The notes under the pieces are model-generated. The model ran no database searches. It saw nothing but the letters and a program-made list of their open reading frames with translations, and was not told the origin of the DNA. From Streptomyces sp. BV286 (lineage in GTDB: Bacteria; Actinomycetota; Actinomycetes; Streptomycetales; Streptomycetaceae), in NCBI RefSeq assembly GCF_019090165.1, contig NZ_JAHRIB010000031.1:1-64000 (forward strand): DNA of 64,000 nucleotides, given 5' to 3'. Of this stretch, positions 25,118 through 33,681 are shown in pieces. A program made the position numbers and the translations under genes. Position 1 is the first letter of the stretch, and every line of letters starts with the position of its first letter.

Positions 25118-26859
25118 CGTGCCCCGAATCCGCCGTCGAGCAGCCGTGCCCGCGCGGCCGAGCGGGACACCTTGCCGCTGCTCGTGCGGGGAACCGAGCC
25201 GGGCGGTACGAGCAGCAGCGAGCCGAGGCGCAGGCCGTGGCGGGCCGAGACGGCGGCGCGTACGGCGCGAACGGCGGCGTGGGTGTCCTCCGCCGTCGGG
25301 TCCGCGTCCCGCCGGTGCTCCGCGACCACGACGAGTTCCTCACCGGCGGCGTCCGGCCGGGTCACTCCGAAGGCGGCGAGCCGGTCCGGGCGGATCAGGG
25401 GGACGGCCGCCTGCACGGTCTCCTCGATGTCCTGGGGGTAGTGGTTGCGCCCGTCCACGACGAGTACGTCCTTGAGGCGGCCGGTGACGAGGAGTTGCCC
25501 CTCGTGCAGGGCACCGAGGTCCCCGGTCCGCAGCCAGTCCTGCGGCCCTCCGAAGCCGAAGGTCTCGGCCGTGAGTCCGGCGCGCTTCCAGTAGCCGAGC
25601 CCGATGTTGGGCCCGCGCAGCTGGATCTCGCCGACCCGCCCCTGCGGCAGTACGGCGCCGTTCGCTCCGACGATCCGCAGTTCCTGGCCGACCGGGGTGC
25701 CGCACGGGACCAGGACGGCCGCCTCGTCGTCCGGTGGCATCTCCTCGATCCGTCCCTCCGCGAGCGCGCCGGGACGGCAGGCGACGGCCGAGGGGGGTTC
25801 GTCCAGGGAGCCGGCGGTCACGAAGACGGTGGCCTCGGCCAGGCCGTACGCCGGGCAGTGCGCCGCGGGGTCGAGCCCGGCGGGTGCGAAGAACGTGCGG
25901 AAGCGGTCCACCGTCGCGGCCCGTACCGGCTCGCTGCCGTTGATGAGCACCCGTACGCGGTCCAGGCGGAGTTCGTCGACGACCTCGGGCGCGGTGCGGG
26001 CCACGCAGTAGTCGTAGGCGAAGTTCGGGGCGGCGCTGATCGTGCCCTCGTAGGAGCCGAGGAGGCGCAGCCAGCGCGAGGGGTCCTGGAGGAAGGAGAC
26101 CGGGTTCATGAGGACGGAGGGGAATCCGCCCACGACGGGGGCGGCGATGCTGAGGACGAGGCCCATGTCGTGGAAGAGCGGCAGCCAGCCGACCGTCGTC
26201 GACGTTTCCGGGTCCGCGACGAACGCGTCGAGTGCCTGGCGCGCGTTGGCCACGACGTTGGCGTGGCTGATCATCACGCCGGCCGGGCTGCGGGTGGAGC
26301 CCGAGGTGTACTGGAGGTACGCGATGTCGTCCGGTTCGGGCCCGGCCGCGGTCCCCTCCCGGTCGTCGTCCGGGCCGGTCGTGTGGCGTTGGAGGGGAAG
26401 CTGGTCGACGGCCACCACCGGGACGTCCGGAAGCCGGTGGTCTCGTACGAAGGTGCGGATCGCGGTGGCCGAGTGGGAGTCGCCGAGCAGGCAGACCGGC
26501 TCGCAGTCGGCGAGCACCCCCGCCAATCTCCCTTCGTGGCCCGGGACTTCGGGTCCGAAGAGGGGCACGGCGATGACGCGGGCGTACAGGCAGCCGAGGA
26601 ACGCGGCCACGTAGTCGAGGCCCTGGGGCATGACGAGCGCGGCTCGTTCTCCGGGCGACGCGACCGTGACGAGGCGGGCCGCCACGGCTCTGGCCCGGGC
26701 GTCGAGGGCGCGCCAGCCGAGCGTGCGGTGCAGTCCGGTGGAGGAGCTGTCGGGGAAGTCGACATGACTGAAGGCGCGTTGCTGCGGCCGGTGGGCGGCC
26801 CAGTGCCTAAGGTGGTCCGTGAGGGAGGCTTCGTCGGCGGCGGGCCTGGCGGAGGTCAT
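25114..26859 (-). CDS. FadD32-like fatty acyl-AMP ligase
   Basis: A 581-residue adenylate-forming enzyme of the FAAL class. The signature YLQYTSGSTRSPAGVMISH is at 181-199, WLPLFHDMGL at 225-234, YGLAEAT at 338-344, RTGDLG near 444, then GRLKDVLVVDGRNHYPQDIE. PRTSSGK at 557-563 carries the C-terminal catalytic Lys. YLQYTSGSTR and GRNHYPQD are typical of FAALs such as FadD32, which activate a long fatty acid as acyl-AMP and pass it to an ACP without CoA. Its partner should be the N-terminal ACP of the overlapping downstream synthase. First gene of the minus-strand operon, 273 bp from the divergent MFS gene. Confidence 0.93.
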   Translation of the reverse strand: MTSARPAADEASLTDHLRHWAAHRPQQRAFSHVDFPDSSSTGLHRTLGWRALDARARAVAARLVTVASPGERAALVMPQGLDYVAAFLGCLYARVIAVPLFGPEVPGHEGRLAGVLADCEPVCLLGDSHSATAIRTFVRDHRLPDVPVVAVDQLPLQRHTTGPDDDREGTAAGPEPDDIAYLQYTSGSTRSPAGVMISHANVVANARQALDAFVADPETSTTVGWLPLFHDMGLVLSIAAPVVGGFPSVLMNPVSFLQDPSRWLRLLGSYEGTISAAPNFAYDYCVARTAPEVVDELRLDRVRVLINGSEPVRAATVDRFRTFFAPAGLDPAAHCPAYGLAEATVFVTAGSLDEPPSAVACRPGALAEGRIEEMPPDDEAAVLVPCGTPVGQELRIVGANGAVLPQGRVGEIQLRGPNIGLGYWKRAGLTAETFGFGGPQDWLRTGDLGALHEGQLLVTGRLKDVLVVDGRNHYPQDIEETVQAAVPLIRPDRLAAFGVTRPDAAGEELVVVAEHRRDADPTAEDTHAAVRAVRAAVSARHGLRLGSLLLVPPGSVPRTSSGKVSRSAARARLLDGGFGAR

Positions 26860-27006
26860 GGCGGCTCCAACTGGGTCGGCGGCGGAGCGAGTGGGGGCGA
26901 AGCGCGTCGGGGTGTGCGGGGCTGCCGGTGCCCGGTGGGGCGGGCACCGGCTTGGAGCGGTGACCCAGGTTCCGCCTCCGGGAGACCGGTGGGTTAGACG
27001 ACGTGC

Positions 27007-27044
27007 TGACAGTTCGTCTCCCGCCTTCTGTCAGTTCGCTGACA
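27007..27044. promoter_or_regulatory. TGACAGTTCG sites between FAAL and MFS
   Basis: Perfect inverted repeat TGTCAG-TTCG-CTGACA at 27029-27044, preceded by a second TGACAGTTCG at 27007-27016. The symmetric spacing suggests an operator; the TTCG loop could also form a stable RNA hairpin in the MFS leader. It lies in the 273-bp divergent region, which otherwise contains no visible gene. Confidence 0.5.
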
Positions 27045-27132
27045 AAGGCGCGCGGCTGATTGCGAGCCGCGGGTTAGAGCCCGGACGCCGCTGCGCCGCC
27101 CACAATCCGTGCCACGGCGGAAGGAGCCTCCC

Positions 27133-28557
27133 GTGGGACGTGCCCGGCTGTTCGCGCTGTTCTCCCTGCTCACACTGACCGGCTTCATCACGACGCTCGA
27201 CAACACGGTCATCAACGTGGCTCTGCCGACCGTGCAGCGCGAACTGGGTCTGAGCGTCCCGGACCTGGAGTGGGTGGCCGCCAGCTACGTGCTCAGTTTC
27301 GGAGCGCTGCTGCTGCCCGGCGGACGGCTGACCGATCTGTGCGGACGCAGATCCGTACTGGCCGCCGGGATCGTCGTCTTCACGGCCGCGTCGGCGGCGT
27401 GTGCCCTCGCCGACAGCGGGAGCACGCTGATCGCGGCCCGTACGGTGCAGGGGGTCGGGGCGGCGCTGGTCATCCCGGCCTCGCTCGCCGTCATCGCGGT
27501 CGACCTGCCCGCCCGGCTGCGCTCGACGGCCGTGGGCCTGTGGACGGCGGCGCTGGCCGTGGCGCTGGCGCTGGGCCCGGTGGTGGGCGGCTTCGTCACG
27601 CAACGGTGGGGCTGGGGCTGGGTGTTCGCCCTCAACGTCCCCTTCGGGCTGCTCGCCCTGCTGCTGATGCCGGCCGTGCCGACCCGGTCGGCCGCCCGCC
27701 GCGGCGGACTGGACGTGCCCGGCGTGGTGCTGTCGGTGCTCGCGCTGTACCTGCTCACGTACGGCCTCGTGCGCGGGCAGGAACACGGCTTCGGCACCGC
27801 GCCCGTACCGCTGTGCCTGGGTGTTTCGGCGGTCGCCGCCTGCGCGTTCGTCGTCGTGGAGGCCCGGACCGCGAGACCCCTGGTCGAACTGGGGCTGCTG
27901 CGCGACCGGTTCCTCACCGGCGGGATCGTCGCGCAGATGCTGTGGGGCATCGGCGTCAACGGGGTGTTCTTCTTCACCGCCCTCTATCTCCAGCGGGTGC
28001 TCGGCTTCTCGCCGACCGGGGCCGGCCTCGCCTTCCTGCCGCTGGCGGGCGCGCTGCTTCTCGGGACTCCGGTGGCCGAGCGGGCGGCGCACGCGCTGGG
28101 CGCCCATGTGTCGATCGCGGCGGGGCTCGGCATGGTGGCGGTCGGGCTCCTGTACGTCTCGGGGACGGGCGCGGGCGCCGGTTTCTGGGATCTGCAGCCG
28201 GGGCTGCTGCTGATCGGCTGGGGTTCCGCGTTCACCACTCCCCTGACGGTGCGCTCCCTGCTGCGGGTCCCGGAGGCCGGGATGGGAATGGCGACGGGCC
28301 TGGTGAGCGCGGCGCGGGAGGTCTCCGGGGTGTTCGGGGTGGTCCTGGTGGGCGTGGTCCTCACCCGGCGCGAGAGCACCGAGCTGCGGTCCGGCGCCCA
28401 CCCGCGCGACGCGTTCCTGGAGGGGTACGACCTGGGTCTGCGGATCGCGGCCTGCTGCGTGCTGGCGGGCGCGCTCGTGACGCTGCTGACGCTGCGCCGC
28501 CGTGGACGTCATCGGCGGGTCGTGGCGCGGTCGAGGACGCCGGTTGTCATGAAGTGA
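27133..28557 (+). CDS. DHA2-type MFS exporter (14 TMS)
   Basis: A 474-residue major facilitator of the DHA2 drug:H+ antiporter family. Motif A is seen as GGRLTDLCGRRSVLAAG, motif D1-like LDNTVINVALPTVQRELG near the N-terminus, and motif C as ALGPVVGGFVTQRWGWGWVF. About fourteen hydrophobic segments are countable. GTG 27133 has GGAAGGAG in front; an in-frame GTG at 27109 is less well placed. It is divergent from the acyl-condensation operon and is a natural candidate exporter for a small product of that pathway, though this family also includes general efflux pumps. Confidence 0.92.
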   Translation: MGRARLFALFSLLTLTGFITTLDNTVINVALPTVQRELGLSVPDLEWVAASYVLSFGALLLPGGRLTDLCGRRSVLAAGIVVFTAASAACALADSGSTLIAARTVQGVGAALVIPASLAVIAVDLPARLRSTAVGLWTAALAVALALGPVVGGFVTQRWGWGWVFALNVPFGLLALLLMPAVPTRSAARRGGLDVPGVVLSVLALYLLTYGLVRGQEHGFGTAPVPLCLGVSAVAACAFVVVEARTARPLVELGLLRDRFLTGGIVAQMLWGIGVNGVFFFTALYLQRVLGFSPTGAGLAFLPLAGALLLGTPVAERAAHALGAHVSIAAGLGMVAVGLLYVSGTGAGAGFWDLQPGLLLIGWGSAFTTPLTVRSLLRVPEAGMGMATGLVSAAREVSGVFGVVLVGVVLTRRESTELRSGAHPRDAFLEGYDLGLRIAACCVLAGALVTLLTLRRRGRHRRVVARSRTPVVMK

Positions 28558-28659
28558 CAAGGCCCCCGGGCACCTCTGTCAGCCGCCGCCGAAGCTGGGC
28601 AGAATCCGTGCGGGTAACGTCATTTTGCCCCACATCCCGTTCGCAGAAGGAGCCGCTGC

Positions 28660-29910
28660 GTGAACGGATTCCGCATGCTGGAGAGCGAGGCCGGCAACAC
28701 GGCCGTCGCCGTCGAGGCGGTGGACGGCCCGTTCAAGGCGTTCCCGTCGGGCCTGCACGACCACCTCAGACCCTTCTTCGCGGACATCACCGAGGAGGTC
28801 GTGGGCGCGATCAGAACCGAGATCCCGGAGTACGCACGGCCCACGGACGACACGTACATGCAGGTCGTCCACCAGGGCGTGGAGCACGCGCTGCAGGGGT
28901 TCCTGGAGCGGATGGCCAAGCCCGACACCGACTGGGAGCCGGTGAAGGCCACGTACCAGCGCATCGGCCGTGGTGAGGCGGACGAGGGGCGCAGTCTCGA
29001 CGCGTTCCAGTCGGCCCTGCGACTCGGCGCGCGGGTGACCTGGCGCCGGATCAACGCCCTGGTCGACGCCGACCTGCTGCCCCGTCACGTGCTGGCCGCC
29101 TTCGGGGAGGCGCTGTTCCTGCACCTGGACGAGATGGCGGCCGCGACGACGACCGGGTACACCGAGGCCAGGCTGCACGCGGCCGGCGAACTGCAGCAGC
29201 GGCGGACGCGGCTGATCGATCTGCTGATCGTGGATCCGCCCGCGTCGGTCGCGGCCATCACCGACCTCGCACACGCGGCGCAGTGGCCGGTGCCCCGCTC
29301 GCTGGCCGTGGTCGCCGTCGACCACGGGGCGCGGGCCACGGGGCCGCCGCCCATCGTGCCGCCGGAGTTCCTGGCACGGTTCGACGTGCAGCCCGCCGTC
29401 CTGGTGGTGCCCGATCCGGAGGGCCCCGGGCGGACCCGTGCCGTCGCGGGGGCCTTGCAGGGGTTGCGGGCCGCCATGGGCCCGAGCGTCGCACTCCAGG
29501 AGGGGGCGAGGTCGCTGCGGTGGGCCGGCGAGGCACTGGACCTGGCCCGTCGGGGGGTGCTGCCCGACACGGAGATCGTGCGCTGCCGCGACCACCTGGC
29601 CACGCTGCTCCTGTTCCGCGACGAGGCCCTGGTGGAGGCGATGGCCGAACGGCATCTGCGCCCCCTGGACGGCGTCCGGCTGCCGCAGCGCGAACGCCTC
29701 GCGGAGACGCTGCTGAGCTGGCTCCAGTGCGGCCACAACGCGAGCGAGGTCGCCGCGCGTCTCGCCGTGCACCCCCAGACGGTCCGCTACCGCATGCGTC
29801 AGCTCGACGAACTGTTCGGGGACCGGCTCCACGACCCCACCGCGCAGTTCGAGATGCAGCTGGCCCTGCGCGCGCTCAACCTCCGGCGGGGCGTGGCACC
29901 CGCACGGTGA
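28660..29910 (+). CDS. PucR/CdaR-type transcriptional regulator
   Basis: A 416-residue regulator with a C-terminal PucR-type helix-turn-helix, LAETLLSWLQCGHNASEVAARLAVHPQTVRYRMRQLDELFGDRLHDP. The N-terminal about 170 residues contain a conserved actinobacterial RsbT-co-antagonist-like helical segment (LGARVTWRRINALVDADLLP and LFLHLDEMAAATTTGYTEA). A GGDEF-like middle domain follows. GTG 28660 is preceded by AGAAGGAG. It follows the MFS gene by about 100 bp on the same strand and may control it or the divergent operon; that is inference from position. Confidence 0.88.
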   Translation: MNGFRMLESEAGNTAVAVEAVDGPFKAFPSGLHDHLRPFFADITEEVVGAIRTEIPEYARPTDDTYMQVVHQGVEHALQGFLERMAKPDTDWEPVKATYQRIGRGEADEGRSLDAFQSALRLGARVTWRRINALVDADLLPRHVLAAFGEALFLHLDEMAAATTTGYTEARLHAAGELQQRRTRLIDLLIVDPPASVAAITDLAHAAQWPVPRSLAVVAVDHGARATGPPPIVPPEFLARFDVQPAVLVVPDPEGPGRTRAVAGALQGLRAAMGPSVALQEGARSLRWAGEALDLARRGVLPDTEIVRCRDHLATLLLFRDEALVEAMAERHLRPLDGVRLPQRERLAETLLSWLQCGHNASEVAARLAVHPQTVRYRMRQLDELFGDRLHDPTAQFEMQLALRALNLRRGVAPAR

Positions 29911-29913
29911 CGG

Positions 29914-30408
29914 TCACAGGGCCTGCCCGAGGGTGAGCGTGCGCGGGCCGAAGCCGTGGCGCTCGTAGAACCGGATCGCGTCCTCGTTCGCCGCGTAGGC
30001 CGTCACCTCCGCCTGCCCGGCGCCCTGTTCCCGTGCCCAGTCGAGAAAGGCGGCCACCAGCCGCGCTCCGGTCCGGGTGCCGCGGTGCGCCGGGCGCACG
30101 TACAGGCTGAGCAGGGTGGCGACCTTCACGGGCCGCACCGCCGAACCCTCCGCGACCGCGCCCGCGAGATGGGCCACGACCTCGCCGTCGCGCTCGGCCA
30201 CGAGCAGCAGCCGTGCCGGGTCGTCGAGCCCCGAGGCGAAGCGCTCCGCGCCGTGCGCGAGCGGCCAGCCGATGTCCACCGTGGCGTCGCGGGTGCCCGC
30301 GTCCTCGGCGAACAGGGCCGCGCTGGAGGCGACGAGCGCCGGGACGTCGTCGGCGCGGGCCCTGCGGACCACCGGCCGGCCGTGGAGATCACCCAGGAGA
30401 TCACTCAT
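29914..30408 (-). CDS. GNAT family acetyltransferase
   Basis: A 164-residue GNAT N-acetyltransferase. The core is LLLVAERDGEVVAHLAGAVAE, then VATLLSLYVRPAHRGTRTGARLVAAFLDWAREQGAGQAEVTAY with the acetyl-CoA-binding R-x-x-G-x-G/A-like loop (HRGTRTGARL). It ends NEDAIRFYERHGFGPRTLTL. The acceptor is unknown. ATG 30408 is the first Met of the conserved region. It is transcribed away from DUF1304, with the TGGACA operator pair between. Confidence 0.88.
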   Translation of the reverse strand: MSDLLGDLHGRPVVRRARADDVPALVASSAALFAEDAGTRDATVDIGWPLAHGAERFASGLDDPARLLLVAERDGEVVAHLAGAVAEGSAVRPVKVATLLSLYVRPAHRGTRTGARLVAAFLDWAREQGAGQAEVTAYAANEDAIRFYERHGFGPRTLTLGQAL

Positions 30409-30453
30409 GGGACAGGACGCTAGCGGCCGGGTCCGACAACGGCCGTGACTTCC

Positions 30454-30488
30454 TGGACAGCTGTCCATGTATAGTGGACAGCTGTCCA
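30454..30488. promoter_or_regulatory. Two identical 14-bp operators
   Basis: The perfect palindrome TGGACAGCTGTCCA occurs twice, at 30454-30467 and 30475-30488, centres 21 bp apart (two helical turns). It sits in the promoter region of the DUF1304-TetR operon, facing the GNAT gene. It is inferred to be the binding site of the TetR regulator encoded second in the operon. Confidence 0.82.
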
Positions 30489-30518
30489 ACAAGTTGCCCC
30501 TCCGAAGGAGCTCGTCCC

Positions 30519-30881
30519 GTGCAGACACTCGCGAACGTGCTGGTCGGCCTCGTGGCCGCCCTGCACGCGTACATCCTGGTCCTGGAGATGTTCCTGTGGG
30601 AGAAGAAGCCGGGGCGCGGGCTGCACGGCTTCGACCCCGAGATGGCGCGGGCCACCGCCTCACTCGCCGCCAACCAGGGGCTCTACAACGGCTTTCTGGC
30701 GGCCGGCCTCGTCTGGGGCCTGGTCGCCGACGACCCGACCGGCTTCCGCGCCCAGGTCTTCTTCCTGGTGTGCGTGATCGTCGCGGGTGTGTACGGGACG
30801 GTCACCGCGAACCGCCGCATCCTGTTCGCGCAGGCCCTGCCCGGCGCCCTCGCCCTCGCCGCCGTCCTCGTCGCCCGGTGA
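30519..30881 (+). CDS. DUF1304 membrane protein
   Basis: A 120-residue four-helix membrane protein of the DUF1304 family. The conserved N-terminal helix with HAYILVLEMFLWEKKPGRG, the NQGLYNGFLAAGLVWG motif, and VFFLVCVIVAGVYGTVTANRRILFAQALPGALAL are all family hallmarks. GTG 30519 has GAAGGAG. Its stop overlaps the start of the TetR gene (GTGA), so both are translated together. Function unknown; DUF1304 genes often sit with a TetR or MarR repressor. Confidence 0.9.
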   Translation: MQTLANVLVGLVAALHAYILVLEMFLWEKKPGRGLHGFDPEMARATASLAANQGLYNGFLAAGLVWGLVADDPTGFRAQVFFLVCVIVAGVYGTVTANRRILFAQALPGALALAAVLVAR

Positions 30882-31444
30882 CCTCCGACCCCCGAGCCGA
30901 ACGCACCCGGGCCAAGCTGCGCCGGGCCCTTCTCGACGAGTGCGCCCGGCGCCCGTTCGCGGAGGTCGGCGTCGCGGCGCTGGTGCGCGCCGCCGGGGTC
31001 GGCCGAGCCACGTTCTATCTGCACTACGCCGACCTGGAGGCGCTGGCCGTCGACGCCTGCGCCGATGTCGTACGCGACGCGGTGGACGCCCTGCACGCGT
31101 GGCGGGGCAGGCCCGACCCCAGGTCGGCACCGGACGCCCTGCTCGTGTTCTTCACGGGCCTGGCCCCGCACGCCCCGCTGTACCGCGCCCTGCTGAGTCC
31201 GGGCGGCGGCGGCCCGCTCGGCCGGGTCCTCCACCAGGACCTGCGGGCCCGCAGCCTCACCGAACGCGAACTCGTCGGGGCGCCGGAGGCCCCCCTCGTC
31301 GCCTCCGCCGTCGCGGCGACCTTCGCGGGCGTCCTCGCCGACTGGCTGCACGGGCTCGTCGAGGGCACGCCCGAGGAGATCGCCCACAAGGTGTGGCGCC
31401 TGCTCGTGGGCCTGCACGCGGTCCGATGGGACGTCACCGGGTAG
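30878..31444 (+). CDS. TetR family regulator
   Basis: A 188-residue TetR repressor starting at GTG 30878, overlapping the DUF1304 stop. The N-terminal HTH reads ERTRAKLRRALLDECARRPFAEVGVAALVRAAGVGRATFYLHYADLEALAVDA. The C-terminal domain with ALLSPGGGGPLGRVLHQDLRAR and LADWLHGLVEGTPEEIAHKVWRLLVGL is typical of TetR_C type regulators. It probably represses its own operon through the twin TGGACAGCTGTCCA sites. Confidence 0.9.
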   Translation: MTSDPRAERTRAKLRRALLDECARRPFAEVGVAALVRAAGVGRATFYLHYADLEALAVDACADVVRDAVDALHAWRGRPDPRSAPDALLVFFTGLAPHAPLYRALLSPGGGGPLGRVLHQDLRARSLTERELVGAPEAPLVASAVAATFAGVLADWLHGLVEGTPEEIAHKVWRLLVGLHAVRWDVTG

Positions 31445-31489
31445 CAGGCTGGGCGCCGCGGACGTCCGGGGCCGCCCCTCCCCGGCCGT

Positions 31490-32521
31490 TCAGCCCTGCT
31501 GTCCGGCCTGGAACGTACGCCGGTACGCCTGCGGTGCCACCCCGATCGACGCGTGCAGGTGCTGCCGCAGCGAGGCACCGGTGGCGAACCCGACCTCACC
31601 GGCGATCTGATCCACCGGCAGATCACTGGATTCGAGCAACTGCCGCGCCCGGACGACCCGTTGCTGAATGAGCCAGCGGCCGGGGCTCATCCCGACCTCG
31701 TCGTTGAAGCGACGGGCGAAGGTGCGCAGACTCATCCGGGCGTGTCCGGCGAGCTCGGCCAGGGTCAGCGGCTCACCGAGGCGTTGCAGCGCCCAGTGGC
31801 GGGTGGCCGCGGTGCTCGTCGCCGTGGGCTCGGGCACGGGCTGCTCGATGTACTGCGCCTGGCCGCCGTCGCGCCAGGGCGGCACCACGCAGGACCGCGC
31901 CACCCGGTTGGCCAGTTCACTGCCGTGGTCCTTGCGCACGAGATGCAGGCACACGTCGACGCCGGACGCGGCCCCGGCCGAGGTGAGGAGGGAGTCCTCG
32001 TCGACGAACAGCACGTCCGCGTCCAGGTCGACGTCCGGGAACATCTGCCGGAAGAGCCCGGCCAACTGCCAGTGCGTCGTGGCCCGGCGGCCGGCCAGCA
32101 TCCCGGCCGCCGCCAGCACGAAGGCGCCCGTGCAGATCGAGACGATGCGGGCGTCCGGCCGGATGGCCCTGAGCGCGGCGGCCACCGCGTCGGGGAGGTC
32201 GGTGCTGAGGTTCGCCAGCGCGAAGGGCGGGATCACCACGGTGTCGGCCGTACGCAGCACGTCGGGGCCGTGCTCGACGGTGATCGAGAAGTCCGAGCTG
32301 CTGCGCACCGGCTGCCCGTCGACCGTGCAGGTCAGCACCTCGTAGCGCCCCTCGGCCGAGCCGAAGACCCGGTTCGGGATGCCGAGCTCGAAGGGGTAGA
32401 CCCCGTCCAGGGCCAGCACGACCACCCTCTCCACGCGCCCGTCGTACTCCCCGGGCCCCGGCCGTCCGGAGCCCTCAAGGTGTCCGGAGGGTTCGAGGCG
32501 CTCTCCGCATTGCGTCTGCAT
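31490..32521 (-). CDS. GlxA-type AraC regulator with DJ-1/PfpI domain
   Basis: A 343-residue regulator with an N-terminal DJ-1/PfpI-like domain (residues about 30-200; RIVSICTGAFVLAAAGMLAGRRATTHW contains the nucleophile-elbow Cys). A C-terminal AraC HTH (about 235-335) reads PLTLAELAGHARMSLRTFARRFNDEVGMSPGRWLIQQRVVRARQLLESSDLPVDQIAGEVGFATGASLRQHL. ATG 32521 lies inside the inverted repeat upstream, so a later GTG (VERVVVLALDG) is a possible alternative start. It probably controls the divergent MDR oxidoreductase gene. Confidence 0.88.
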   Translation of the reverse strand: MQTQCGERLEPSGHLEGSGRPGPGEYDGRVERVVVLALDGVYPFELGIPNRVFGSAEGRYEVLTCTVDGQPVRSSSDFSITVEHGPDVLRTADTVVIPPFALANLSTDLPDAVAAALRAIRPDARIVSICTGAFVLAAAGMLAGRRATTHWQLAGLFRQMFPDVDLDADVLFVDEDSLLTSAGAASGVDVCLHLVRKDHGSELANRVARSCVVPPWRDGGQAQYIEQPVPEPTATSTAATRHWALQRLGEPLTLAELAGHARMSLRTFARRFNDEVGMSPGRWLIQQRVVRARQLLESSDLPVDQIAGEVGFATGASLRQHLHASIGVAPQAYRRTFQAGQQG

Positions 32522-32556
32522 GGCACGATCCTATCGAACAATGGCAATCGTGCCAT
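32520..32556. promoter_or_regulatory. GGCACGAT inverted repeat in divergent region
   Basis: ATGGCACGAT (32520-32529) and ATCGTGCCAT (32547-32556) form perfect 10-bp arms. Inside it, ATGGCA-ATCG-TGCCAT (32541-32556) is itself symmetric. It lies between the GlxA-type regulator and the MDR oxidoreductase and is a likely operator for the former. Confidence 0.65.
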
Positions 32557-32591
32557 TTTCTCGGTCGGTGGAGCCGGGCAGGCTGGAGCCC

Positions 32592-33542
32592 ATGAGTACT
32601 GCGAACACGATGCGCGCGATCAGTCAGGACGTCCTCGGCGGTCCCGAGGTCCTCAAGGAAGTGGAGCTGGAGATCCCGAGGCCGGGTCCGAGCGAGGTGC
32701 TGATCCGGGTCCACGCGGCCGGCCTCAACCCGACGGACTGGAAGCACCGGGCGAGCGGCCTGTTCCTCGGGCAGCCGCCGTTCGTCCTCGGCTGGGACGT
32801 CTCCGGCGTCGTCGAGGCCGTCGGCCTCGGTGTCACCCTCCATGAGCCGGGCGACGAGGTCTTCGGCATGCTGCCGTACCCGCACGGCGTCGGAGCGCAC
32901 GTCGAGTACGTCACCGGGCCGGCACGGGCCTTCGCCCGCAAGCCCGCCGAGGTGGACCACACACAGGCGGGTGCCGTCCCGCTCGCCGCGCTGACCGCCT
33001 GGCAGGCGCTGGTCGACACGGCCGACGTCCGCCGTGGCCAGCGGGTTCTGATCCACGCCGCGGCGGGCGGCGTGGGGCATCTGGCCGTACAGATCGCCAA
33101 GGAGCGGGGCGCATACGTGATCGGAACGGCCAGCTCCGGAAAGCACGACTACCTGCGCGGGCTGGGCGCCGACGAGCTCGTCGACTACCGGGAGACCGAT
33201 TTCGCCGAGGTCGTACGGGACGTCGATGTCGTCCTGGACACGGTCGGGGGCGACTACCGCTCGCGTTCGCTGCGGACGCTCCGCGCGGGTGGACTGCTGG
33301 TGTCGATCCTGCCGTCCGGGTCCCCGGAGCTCGCCGAGGAGGCGAAGGGGCTCGGCGTGCGGGCCGTGGAGATGCTCGTGGAGGCCGACCAGGCCGGGAT
33401 GAGCGCGATCGCCGAACTCGTCGCCGCGGGAAGGCTTCGCGCCACGGTCGCCGAGGTGTTCCCGTTGGCCGAGGCCGCGAAGGCGCACGCGCTGGGCGAC
33501 ACCGGCCGGACCGTCGGGAAGCTCGTTCTTCAGGTCCGGTAG
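32592..33542 (+). CDS. NADPH-dependent quinone oxidoreductase-like MDR
   Basis: A 316-residue zinc-independent medium-chain dehydrogenase/reductase of the quinone oxidoreductase group. It has VLIRVHAAGLNPTDWKHRASG, GWDVSGVVEAVGLGV, the catalytic-domain AFARKPAEVDHTQAGAVPLAALTAWQALVD, and the NADPH site VLIHAAAGGVGHLAVQIAKERGAYVIGT. It should reduce quinones or enones with NADPH. ATG 32592 is near GGAG (spacing short). Divergent from the GlxA-type regulator, which probably responds to the substrate. Confidence 0.92.
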   Translation: MSTANTMRAISQDVLGGPEVLKEVELEIPRPGPSEVLIRVHAAGLNPTDWKHRASGLFLGQPPFVLGWDVSGVVEAVGLGVTLHEPGDEVFGMLPYPHGVGAHVEYVTGPARAFARKPAEVDHTQAGAVPLAALTAWQALVDTADVRRGQRVLIHAAAGGVGHLAVQIAKERGAYVIGTASSGKHDYLRGLGADELVDYRETDFAEVVRDVDVVLDTVGGDYRSRSLRTLRAGGLLVSILPSGSPELAEEAKGLGVRAVEMLVEADQAGMSAIAELVAAGRLRATVAEVFPLAEAAKAHALGDTGRTVGKLVLQVR

Positions 33543-33681
33543 GGCCGCGCGGGGCGCGGGGTGACAGTGGAGGGCGACCGGCGGGCCGTTGTGGCCGGCC
33601 GCCGTCCACCCACGGCGCCGTGTGACGCCGCGTCCCCGCGCCCCTCAGGGGCTCGCCGCCGCGAGCCCGCTCGGGCTCATC

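Noticed and set aside
33663..33678. GAGCCC-GCTC-GGGCTC hairpin as terminator
   Set aside because: Only 6 bp of stem and no T-run; too weak to call between the convergent genes.
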